64,000 bases of DNA, taken from DASXTW01 sp036505215 (GTDB lineage: Bacteria > Actinomycetota > UBA4738). This document shows, one piece after another, positions 1-7,105 of the stretch; within the stretch, counting starts at the first letter, position 1; every line of letters begins with the position of its first letter. The stretch lies in the NCBI GenBank assembly GCA_036505215.1, contig DASXTW010000087.1, positions 33,934 through 97,933 of the forward strand. Reading direction: 5' to 3'. The position numbers and the translations under genes are program-made. Under the pieces are notes generated by a model. It saw nothing but the letters and a program-made list of their open reading frames with translations, was not told where the DNA came from and made no database searches.

Positions 1-1
1 C

Positions 2-211
2 CGAGACGGCACGGTCCTGTGGTTCCGGCCAGACGGGACCGGGTACCGTGCCGGGCCGGGGCCACCCGGCAAGATCCTGAACGCGAACCTGCGCTGGCAG
101 TCGCCGGCTTCTGAGCGGTCAAGACCGCGGGGTTCTGGGTTCGGGAGATCCGGCAGCGTTAAGGCGGGGGCTACTCACTGCACCTCCAACAACGCTCAGA
201 GACGCCCCTGA
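2..211 (+). CDS. Possible 3' end of a gene entering from the left
   Basis: An open frame runs from the window edge to a TGA at 209-211. Its translation (for example DGTVLWFRPDGTGYRAG) looks more protein-like than the other two frames, which stop early. No family can be named from about 69 residues, and the last third is low in character, so this could be chance in GC-rich DNA. A hairpin overlaps the stop codon, which fits the end of a transcript. The gene on the other side is convergent. Confidence 0.2.
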   Translation, partial: RDGTVLWFRPDGTGYRAGPGPPGKILNANLRWQSPASERSRPRGSGFGRSGSVKAGATHCTSNNAQRRP

Positions 212-216
212 GCGTT
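191..216. terminator. Hairpin between convergent genes
   Basis: AACGCTCAG (191-199) is the perfect reverse complement of CTGAGCGTT (208-216), with an 8-base loop. It lies beyond the stop of the cyclase gene on the minus strand and at the end of the possible leftmost plus-strand frame, so it could end transcripts from both sides. No U-tract follows on either strand. Confidence 0.4.
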
Positions 217-304
217 CTTGGACCTAAGGGGATGCTATTCGAACCGATCCCGGCTCGCCCCCATTCTGCTTTGGCTCCTCGAGGGGGTGAGCAGGGAACA
301 GTAG

Positions 305-1646
305 TCACTCACCGTTCTGCACTGCGAAGAGCTGCCACTCGCCGGGCACGCCCTTCAGCACGTGAGTACCCCGGTCCTCGAACGCCAGTCCCGAGCCCGC
401 GACGAGATCTCTCACGGTCCTCGAGAGGAGGACCTCTCCCGGCCCAGCGAGCGCTGCAACTCGGGCGCCGATGTGAACCGCAACTCCCCGCAACTTCTCC
501 CCGACCACTTCACACTCGCCCGTGTGGAGCCCGGCCCTGATCTCGATGCCGAGACCCTTCATGGCATCCCGGATGGCCGACGCGCACCGGATGGCGCGGG
601 CGGGCCCGTCAAACGTTGCGAGGAACCCGTCCCCAGCGGTATCGATCTCACGGCCCCGAAACCGCGTCAGCTCCTGGCGGACGAGCTGCTGATGGTCCTC
701 GAGGAGCTCAGTCCAGCGTCGATCGCCCAGGTCTGCCGCGAGCTTCGTCGAGTCCACGATGTCGGTGAACATCACCGTCGTGAGCACCCGCTCCGGTTCC
801 GAAATCTCCCTGGTTCCCGTCAGGAACTCGTTGACCTCCTGGAGTATCGACTCCGAGTCGCCGTTCCAGGGCCAATGGTCGGTACCGGGGATTTCCACGT
901 ACTTCGCGCCCGGAATCCGTTCGGCCAGGAACCGCCCCTCCTCGACGTACACCACGCGGTCCCCTGTTCGATGCAGCACGAGAGTGGGCACGCGGATGGC
1001 GGCGAGGACGTTCCTAATATCGATCTGCGCGTTCATCCGGGCTAGCGTGATGGCTGCGCCAGGGCTCACCGACAGGCGTTCCAACTTCGCGAACCACTCC
1101 TCGTAGCGCTTGTCCCCCACCATGCTCGGAGCGAACAGCTCCAGGTACATGGCCCCGTCGCCCCAGGACTTTTTCCACCGTTCGAGGCTCCGGTCCAGCT
1201 CCGCCGGCGTCTGTCCCCAGGGATACTCGGGATCCTTCGCGGAAGCCGCGAAGCAACCGTACAGAATGAGCGCGGTCGTGCGCTCGGGATGCGTGGCGGC
1301 GAACAACGTGGCCATCCCTCCAGCATCTGAGGGAGCGAACAGCGCCGCGCGGTCCGAGCCGACGTCATCCATCACGGCCCGGACATCGTCCATGCGCTGC
1401 TCCAGGGGTGGGGAGCTCGGTGTCGGGAACCCGGTCGGAGAGTCCGGTCCCACGCTTGTCGAAGAAGATCAGGCGTGAAAAGGAGGCCATCCGTCGGAGA
1501 AAGCGGGCGACGCCGGGATCCTCCCAGAAGTGCTCGACGTGGGAGATGAATCCTGGGACGAGGATGAGGTCGCGATCGCCGTTCCCCAGCATCTGGTACG
1601 CGATGTGGACATCGCCACTCTTTGCGTACCTCGTCTTCGGTTCCAT
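305..1646 (-). pseudogene. Alpha/beta hydrolase - class III adenylate/guanylate cyclase, frameshifted
   Basis: The reading begins at ATG 1646 (MEPKTRYAKSGDVHIAYQ, the usual start of this family) and covers the N-terminal half of an alpha/beta hydrolase up to FDKRGTGLSDRV. The frame then breaks and continues from about 1404 with PLEQRMDDVRAV, a nucleophile-elbow-like APSDAGG, the hydrolase His (GTDHWPW), and a class III cyclase domain with metal-binding FTDIVDST and DTAGDGF. Removing one base from the CCCC run at 1405-1408 restores the expected LPTLEQRMDD. The protein would be about 446 residues and cytoplasmic, making or sensing cyclic nucleotides. Either the gene is dead, the run slips, or the assembly has an extra base. 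A paralogous cyclase domain lies at the right end of the window. Confidence 0.8.
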
Positions 1647-1763
1647 TAGGCCCGTCGCCCCACGGGGCCCAGTCTTCGCCACGTTCGGAACAGGTCAAGA
1701 CTTAAAGGGACCGAGCGCAATCCAACCAGCCGAATGAGGAGCAAGCCCGTGGTGGGTCTGGAG

Positions 1764-2116
1764 TGGAGGTGGCGGGAATCGAACCCGCGTCCCCGGGCGA
1801 CCGGCTGGGGCTTCTACGGGCGTAGCCGCCGGCCAGATCTCACCTCGAGCCCTCCGGCGGCGGAGGGGCTCTCGGCCAGCCCGGCTGAGATGTCCGGCGG
1901 CGGCCACCAGGCCGAACTACCACCGTGAGCCTGCTCACGACGCCCGACCCGCGGGCGCAGGCGTCCCGCGGCGGACGGCTACCTAAGGTTTGTTAGGCAG
2001 CGAGCGCCATCTGAGAGTTGGCACTTGTTGTTGTCCCGGCTTTTAACGAGGCATCCGGGGACCTCGGCCCGCTTCCCCCAGGCAGTAACCACCCAGGTCG
2101 AAGCCTGTTCACCCCC
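1764..2116 (-). ncRNA. ssrA: tmRNA (ssrA)
   Basis: The 3' end has a T arm (GCGGG TTCGATT CCCGC) followed by CACCTCC and discriminator A at 1764. The 5' end at 2116 reads GGGGGTG, which pairs with CACCTCC allowing one G-U. The CCA is not encoded (CTC follows). Between them lies a short tag frame that starts after an ACAACAACAAGT stretch, as in other tmRNAs. About 353 nt, one-piece form. It rescues stalled ribosomes with SmpB, whose gene lies just upstream on the same strand, the usual actinobacterial arrangement. Confidence 0.95.
1993..2022 (-). other. tmRNA proteolysis tag frame
   Basis: Resume codon GCC at 2022-2020, then AAC TCT CAG ATG GCG CTC GCT GCC and TAA (1995-1993). It encodes ANSQMALAA, so the tag with the first tRNA-donated Ala is AANSQMALAA. 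It ends in the ALAA degron recognised by ClpXP-type proteases and is one residue shorter than the E. coli tag. Confidence 0.9.
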
Positions 2117-2140
2117 AATATTCAGTTCTCAGCACCTACG

Positions 2141-2146
2141 AGTATA
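2141..2146 (-). promoter_or_regulatory. Possible -10 element for tmRNA
   Basis: TATACT on the minus strand lies 25 nt upstream of the mature tmRNA 5' end, leaving room for a leader removed by RNase P. No convincing -35 box is visible at the right spacing, so this is only a suggestion. Confidence 0.25.
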
Positions 2147-2190
2147 CGAGGGGGTCCAAGGGGCCAGCAGGGCGCCGATACAGCTCGGAG

Positions 2191-2331
2191 TTAGAGCCGC
2201 TTGTCGCGAAGGCCGATGGAAGCGGAGCGCTTGGCCCGGAGGATATCCGGGTCCCGGGGGTCGACCGGAAGGACAGGGGTGCGGTCGTCCTTCTCCCGCC
2301 TTGCCTTCTGCTCGATCCTGACCCGTCGCAT
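2191..2331 (-). CDS. Small basic protein between smpB and tmRNA
   Basis: This encodes 46 residues beginning MRRVRIEQKARREKDD and ending LRDKRL. It has a strong ribosome binding site, AGAGGAGG, 7 nt before ATG 2331. It is highly charged and rich in Arg and Lys, with a central VDPRDPDILRAKR segment that I have seen in short actinobacterial hypotheticals. No domain or membrane segment is visible. It lies 113 nt after smpB and ahead of tmRNA on the same strand, so it may be transcribed with either. Function unknown. Confidence 0.6.
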   Translation of the reverse strand: MRRVRIEQKARREKDDRTPVLPVDPRDPDILRAKRSASIGLRDKRL

Positions 2332-2444
2332 CGAAACGCCTCCTCTTTGCGTTATCGGTGAGACCGGGCGACACCTAAGGGTTTTCCCGCTTGTCTTGTG
2401 TTCTAGGACCTTCGGCGGGGTCAAAAGGTTGCCTCTGAGCGGCG

Positions 2445-2918
2445 CTATCGAGGAGTCCGCCGCCGCCGATCGGCGAAAGCGCGTTCCATCTCCCTGCGGT
2501 GCTCCCGCTCCGCGATGGCGTCCCGTTTCTCGAATCTCCTCTTCCCCCTTCCCAGCCCCAGCTCCATCTTGGCCAGGCCGCGGGTGAAGTAGATCTTGAG
2601 CGGAACGAGGGTGAGCCCCCGCTCGGCAGTCTTTCCTATCAGGCGCTTGATCTCGTCTCGGTGCAGCAGGAGCTTTCGGGGCCGCTTGGGGTCGTACCGG
2701 CGAGTGTCGGCCATCTCGTAGGGAGGGATGTGCATGTTCTCGACCCATACCTCCTCCCCCTCCACACGGGCGTATGCATCGGACAGGCTGGCCCGCCCCG
2801 CGCGGAGTGACTTGACCTCGGGGCCCGTGAGCACCATGCCGGCCTCGAACGACTCCTCGATCGCGTAATCGTGCCGAGCCCGCCGGTTGGTCGCTACCGT
2901 GCGGTCTCCCTGGGGCAC
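2445..2918 (-). CDS. smpB: SsrA-binding protein SmpB
   Basis: SmpB (157 aa) binds tmRNA and carries it into the A site of stalled ribosomes. The sequence shows TNRRARHDYAIEESFEAG, then LTGPEVKSLRAGRASL and YDPKRPRKLLLH, all standard SmpB blocks, and the basic C-terminal tail (RREMERAFADRRRR) that enters the empty mRNA channel. The start is taken as GTG 2918, which shares one base with the ftsX stop codon (TAGTG); a longer frame exists upstream but would overlap ftsX and carries no SmpB homology. It is the last gene of the ftsE-ftsX-smpB string, with tmRNA downstream. Confidence 0.95.
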   Translation of the reverse strand: MPQGDRTVATNRRARHDYAIEESFEAGMVLTGPEVKSLRAGRASLSDAYARVEGEEVWVENMHIPPYEMADTRRYDPKRPRKLLLHRDEIKRLIGKTAERGLTLVPLKIYFTRGLAKMELGLGRGKRRFEKRDAIAEREHRREMERAFADRRRRTPR

Positions 2919-3796
2919 TAGACCTCGAGGAACTGCCGCATGGCGAACAGGCTGGCGATGGCGGCCACGACCACCCCCAGACCGAGGAGCCATGGCACGG
3001 TGAAGATCACGTCCGGCGTGCCGACCAGCGGGAGGAACCCGACCTTTCCTCGGAGCGGGTCGATGAAGGCGACCTTCATGATGAACAGCCCGAGGATGGC
3101 CGCGCCGGCGCCGAGAAGGCCTTCGATGATCCCCTCGATCAGGAACGGCAGCCGGATGTGCCAGTTGGTCGCGCCGACCAGCCGCATGATCCCGATCTCC
3201 TTTCGCCGGTTGAACACGGCGAGTCGGACCGTGTTGCCGATCAGCGCCGCCGAGGAGATCAGCATGACGATGGCCACGGCCAGGACGCCGACCCGGAACA
3301 CCCGGGTCACCGCGAACAGCCGCTTCAGGATGTTCCGCTGGTCGACGATCTTGTCGATCCCGGACTGACCGGTGAGCCGAGCCGCCACCACGTCGAACTT
3401 CTGTGGGTCCTTCAGCTTCACGCGGAACGAGGCCGGCAGCGAGTCCGAGGATACGTTCTCCACCAGGGCCTTCTGGTTCTTGAAGATCTCCTGGAAGCGC
3501 CGGTAGGCCTCATCCTTCGACTCGTAGTGGACGCTCGCCACCTCTGGCATCTGGTTGAGGACGTTCCCCAAGTTCTCCTGCTGCGAGGGGCTGACGTCGT
3601 CCCGGAGGAACACCGAGACCTCGACGTTGGCCTCCGTTCGCGCGATGAGCAGGCCGACCTCCCGTTGGACCAGCAGGGCCCCGCCAACCAGGAACAGGGC
3701 GATGAAGGCAGTCGACACCGCGGCGAAGGCCACCAGGCCATTCCGCTTCAGGCCCTGGAGGGTCTCCTTGAAGTAGTAGTCGACCCTAAGCGCCAT
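2918..3796 (-). CDS. ftsX: Cell division protein FtsX
   Basis: FtsX (292 aa) is the permease-like half of FtsEX, which couples divisome ATPase activity to peptidoglycan hydrolases outside the cell. An N-terminal cytoplasmic stretch is followed by TM1 (about residues 20-42), an extracellular domain of roughly 120 residues, and three more TM helices in the last 130 residues, the normal topology. Conserved RRKEIGIMRLVGAT precedes TM3. ATG 3796 (MALRVDYYFKETL) matches the family start and overlaps the ftsE 3' end by 11 nt, indicating translational coupling. Confidence 0.95.
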   Translation of the reverse strand: MALRVDYYFKETLQGLKRNGLVAFAAVSTAFIALFLVGGALLVQREVGLLIARTEANVEVSVFLRDDVSPSQQENLGNVLNQMPEVASVHYESKDEAYRRFQEIFKNQKALVENVSSDSLPASFRVKLKDPQKFDVVAARLTGQSGIDKIVDQRNILKRLFAVTRVFRVGVLAVAIVMLISSAALIGNTVRLAVFNRRKEIGIMRLVGATNWHIRLPFLIEGIIEGLLGAGAAILGLFIMKVAFIDPLRGKVGFLPLVGTPDVIFTVPWLLGLGVVVAAIASLFAMRQFLEV

Positions 3797-4472
3797 AGCC
3801 GTACACCCCTCGGGCCTGGTCCCGCACAACCCGGCCCCCATCCAGCTCGATCACCCGCCGGCGCATCGCGTCCACGATGGCGTTGTCGTGGGTGGCCATG
3901 ATGACCGTGGTACCGGTCCGGTTGATCCGGTCCAGCAGCTTCATGATGTCCACGGAGGTCGCCGGATCCAGGTTCCCGGTGGGCTCGTCGGCGAGGAGGA
4001 TCAGCGGCCGGTTGATAAAGGAGCGGGCGATCGACACCCGCTGCTGTTCGCCTCCGGAGAGCTCGTCCGGATAGTTGTTCAGCTTGTCGCCCAGCCCCAC
4101 CAGACTGAGGATCTCCGGGACCCGCTGCTCGATCACGTGGCGCGGCTTTCCGATCACGTCCAGAGCGAAGGCCACGTTGTCGAACACCGTCTTGTCTGGC
4201 AGCAGTTTGAAGTCCTGGAAGACGGTCCCCAGGTTCCGCCGAAGGTATGGGATCTTCCAGGGCGTGAGCCTGCCGATGTGCTTGCCCGCCACGTAGATCT
4301 CGCCCTTCGTAGGTTCCTCTTCCTTCAGGAGCAGCCGGATCAGCGTGGACTTCCCCGACCCCGAGGGTCCCACGATGAACACGAACTCGCCCTTGCCGAC
4401 GTCGATCGAGACGTCCTCCAGGGCCACGACCGTGTCCTTGTAAGTCTTGGTGACGTTGACGAGCTTTATCAT
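3786..4472 (-). CDS. ftsE: Cell division ATP-binding protein FtsE
   Basis: FtsE (228 aa) is the ABC-type ATPase partner of FtsX at the division site. The Walker A motif GPSGSGKST lies near residue 35, LSGGEQQRVSIAR is the signature, and LLADEPTGNLDP is Walker B. The start is ATG 4472 (MIKLVNVTKTYKD) with GGAG 9 nt upstream; the frame is open 54 nt further but lacks homology there. It is divergent from the glycosyltransferase-methyltransferase gene, with about 180 bp between the starts for both promoters. Confidence 0.95.
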   Translation of the reverse strand: MIKLVNVTKTYKDTVVALEDVSIDVGKGEFVFIVGPSGSGKSTLIRLLLKEEEPTKGEIYVAGKHIGRLTPWKIPYLRRNLGTVFQDFKLLPDKTVFDNVAFALDVIGKPRHVIEQRVPEILSLVGLGDKLNNYPDELSGGEQQRVSIARSFINRPLILLADEPTGNLDPATSVDIMKLLDRINRTGTTVIMATHDNAIVDAMRRRVIELDGGRVVRDQARGVYGYGA

Positions 4473-4651
4473 GAGGTGAAATCTCCGCAGGTTGAAGGAG
4501 ACGGACGCCTCTTTCGGTCTCGGCATGTTAGCAAAGCCCTTTGAGCAAGGGAACGAAGCTTCGCCGCACGGAATCCGGGCACGCCGAGTTCGACCGGGCC
4601 AAAAATGGGAACAAGTGGAGTTCTGTAAGATCGGCCGCTGAAGGAGCTTCC

Positions 4652-5980
4652 GTGCCGGAATCGAATGTCACCGATCCAGAGCTCTCCGTCATCGTCCCGG
4701 TTTGGAATGGGGAGCACAGCCTGGGGAAACTGCTGCCCGCCCTCTCCTCCGTCCTGGAGTCGACCGTCCCTGGCCGCACGGAGGTCATCGTCGTGCTGGC
4801 CCCGGGCGATCCCGTCGACTCCCTGGCGGAGCGGTCTGGTGCTCGGGTCGTCCGGTTCGAGCAGCCCGGCTACGGAAACGCTCTGAACGCAGGCCTTGCT
4901 GCAGCGGGCGGCCGGTGGGTGATCACCATGGACGCGGACTTCTCCCACCACCCGGAGTTCATCCGGACGCTCTGGCTGCGCCGGAGGGAAGCGGACGTGC
5001 TGATCGCGTCGCGATACGTGCCGGGCGCCTACGCGGCCATGCCCCTGTCCCGACGGATCCTCTCCCGCGCCCTGAATCGTCTCTACCGCACCGCGCTGGC
5101 GCTGCCCCACAGCGATCTGTCCAGCGCCTTTCGTATGTACAGCCGCGCCGTCCTCGACGACGTCGGCATCGTGAGCGCCGACGGACTGGACTCGCTGCAA
5201 GAGATCTTGGTGAAGGCGTACAGCCAGGGGTGGAAGATCCGCGAGGTCCCTCTGTTCTACCGGCAATCGAGGACATGGACCAGCGGGCGACTCGCCGAGC
5301 TCGGGGCCGGGTACCTGAAGACCCTGCGGCGGCTGATCGCGTTGCGGAACTCGGTGAAGTCGGCCGACTACGACCACCGGGCCTTCGACTCATGGATCCC
5401 GTTGCAGCGCTACTGGCAACGGGCGCGGTTCCGGGTGATCCGCAGCATGGTGGACGGATCGACCCGCATCCTGGACATTGGATGCGGCTCGAGCCGCATC
5501 GTCCAGAGCCTGCCCCAGTCGGTAGGACTGGACATGCAGATCCGAAAGCTTCGGTGGCTTCGGGCCCCGGGCAGGCAGCTCGTTCAGGCCTCGCTCATGG
5601 AGCTCCCCTTCGCCGACCACGCCTTCGACGCCGTGATCTGCTCCGAGGTCATCGAGCACATCCCCAGGAACTCGATCGATCTGGGAGACATGGTCCGGGT
5701 GCTGGCGCCGGGAGGAACCCTGGTCCTGGGGACTCCGGACTACGGCCGGTGGATCTGGCGCGCTCTGGAGGGGTTGTACAAGAAGATCTTTCCCCAGGGC
5801 TACGCCACGGAGCACATCAACCCCTACACGCGAAGAGAGCTGCGCCAGGAGATCGAGCGGCTCGGCCTCACGGTGCTCGACGTTCAGTACGTGGGCGGCT
5901 CCGAGATGATCTTCCACGCCGAGAAGCCTGCCGCCGCCATGGCCCCGGCCCGTCCCGCCCTGCGCGTGGCGGGCTCCTAA
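4652..5980 (+). CDS. GT2 glycosyltransferase fused to a class I SAM methyltransferase
   Basis: The first half (about residues 8-230) is a GT2 domain of the polyprenol-phosphate mannose synthase type: SVIVPVWNGE, the DADFSHHPEF metal and donor site, and SSAFRMYSRAVLDD. The second half (about 255-420) is a type 11 methyltransferase: ILDIGCGSS for SAM binding, ELPFADHAFDAVICSEVIEH, and LAPGGTLVLGTPD. The start is GTG 4652 with AAGGAG 5 nt before it; an upstream ATG at 4541 has no such site. No TM helix is evident. It may add a sugar to a lipid carrier and then methylate it, but the acceptor is unknown. It stands alone on the plus strand between ftsE and prfB and overlaps the prfB stop by 4 nt. 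Confidence 0.85.
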   Translation: MPESNVTDPELSVIVPVWNGEHSLGKLLPALSSVLESTVPGRTEVIVVLAPGDPVDSLAERSGARVVRFEQPGYGNALNAGLAAAGGRWVITMDADFSHHPEFIRTLWLRRREADVLIASRYVPGAYAAMPLSRRILSRALNRLYRTALALPHSDLSSAFRMYSRAVLDDVGIVSADGLDSLQEILVKAYSQGWKIREVPLFYRQSRTWTSGRLAELGAGYLKTLRRLIALRNSVKSADYDHRAFDSWIPLQRYWQRARFRVIRSMVDGSTRILDIGCGSSRIVQSLPQSVGLDMQIRKLRWLRAPGRQLVQASLMELPFADHAFDAVICSEVIEHIPRNSIDLGDMVRVLAPGGTLVLGTPDYGRWIWRALEGLYKKIFPQGYATEHINPYTRRELRQEIERLGLTVLDVQYVGGSEMIFHAEKPAAAMAPARPALRVAGS

Positions 5981-7099
5981 CCCGCCTGCCCGTTTCCTTG
6001 AGTGGCGCGGCGGTGGAGCTCGGCCTCGATCAGTTGCTCGATCTCGCCGTCGAGCACCGCGTCGACGTTGCCAACCTCGACGCCGGTCCGGTGGTCCTTC
6101 ACCAGCCGGTACGGGTGCAGGACATACGAACGGATCTGCGAGCCGAACTCGATATCCATCTGGTGGCCGCGGAGCTTCTCGATCTGCTCCAGCCGCTCCC
6201 GCCGCATCCGGTCGGCCAGGCGAGCTTTCAGGATCCGCATGGCCACGGCCCGGTTCTGGATCTGTGACCGCTCGTTCTGGCACGCGGCTTGGATCCCCGT
6301 AGGGATGTGAGTGATGCGCACAGCCGAGTCGGTCACATTCACGTGCTGGCCGCCTGCGCTGGAGGAACGAAACGTCTCCACCCGCAGATCCTTGGGATCG
6401 ATCTCGAAGTCCTCCTCGTCGTCCTCGGGAAGGAGTGGGATGACATCCAGGGAAGCGAACGAGGTGTGCCGTCGGTGAGCCTGGTCGTACGGCGAGAGCC
6501 GGACCAGCCGGTGGACCCCTCGTTCCGCCGACAGCAGGCCGTAGGCGTTGGTTCCCTTCACCGTGAACGTCGCGCTCTTGAGCCCGGCCTCCTCGCCCGG
6601 GAGGACCTCGTCCAGCTCGGCGTCGAAGCCCTCGCGCTCGGCCCAGCGCAGGTACATGCGGAGCAGCATCTCGGCCCAGTCCTGGGAATCGATACCCCCG
6701 GCGCCGGCGTGGAGGCTGGCCACGGCGTCGTTGGCGTCGTAGGTACCGGAGAGCAGGTTGGCCAGCTCGACCCGGTCGAGCTGGGCCTGCATGGCCTCGA
6801 GCCTGGAACGCAGCTCGCGGGCCATCTCGGAATCTTCCTCGGAGGAGAGCAACTCGTCCATGATCCGGACGTCGTCGAGCTCCTTGAAGAGCTTGTCGTA
6901 GCGCTCGATGTCGTCGTTCAGCCGGGAGAGCTCGGTGGTCAGGCGCTGGCCCTGGGACGGATCGTCCCACACACCGGGTTCGAGGAGCTTCTCTTGCAAC
7001 ATGCCGGCGCGGGCGCGCTTGCGCTCGACGTCAAAGGTACTCCTTTGCGCTGGCCACCCTTCGGGCGAGATCCTCGATGCGGTCGCCGTACTCGCTCAT
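5977..7099 (-). CDS. prfB: Peptide chain release factor 2, with programmed +1 frameshift
   Basis: RF2 (373 aa) reads UGA and UAA stop codons. The 5' frame runs from ATG 7099 (MSEYGDRIEDLARRVASAKE) to an in-frame TGA at 7033-7031. A +1 shift at CTT-T leads into DVERKRARAGMLQEKLLEPG and the rest of RF2. The GGQ-type loop (SSSAGGQHVNVTDSAVR) for peptidyl hydrolysis is present; RF2 normally carries SPF in domain 2, and SPYDQAHRRH is seen here. The gene starts 6 nt after the secA stop and is convergent with the GT2-methyltransferase gene. Confidence 0.95.
7031..7045 (-). other. RF2 programmed frameshift site
   Basis: Read on the minus strand: AAGGAG (7045-7040), spacer, then CTT TGA C (7036-7030). 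This is the same arrangement as the E. coli prfB site, an internal Shine-Dalgarno three bases before a slippery CUU ahead of UGA C. It makes RF2 level self-regulating: low RF2 slows termination and favours the shift. Confidence 0.93.
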
Positions 7100-7105
7100 G
7101 CGGAC

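Noticed and set aside
1764..1796. A tRNA gene
   Set aside because: The T arm and acceptor belong to tmRNA: the matching 5' acceptor strand lies 340 nt away and a tag frame is in between.
4702..6267. A long plus-strand frame over the GT2-methyltransferase gene and prfB
   Set aside because: It runs out of frame through two clear genes on different strands and shows only Arg/Pro/Gly-rich sequence.
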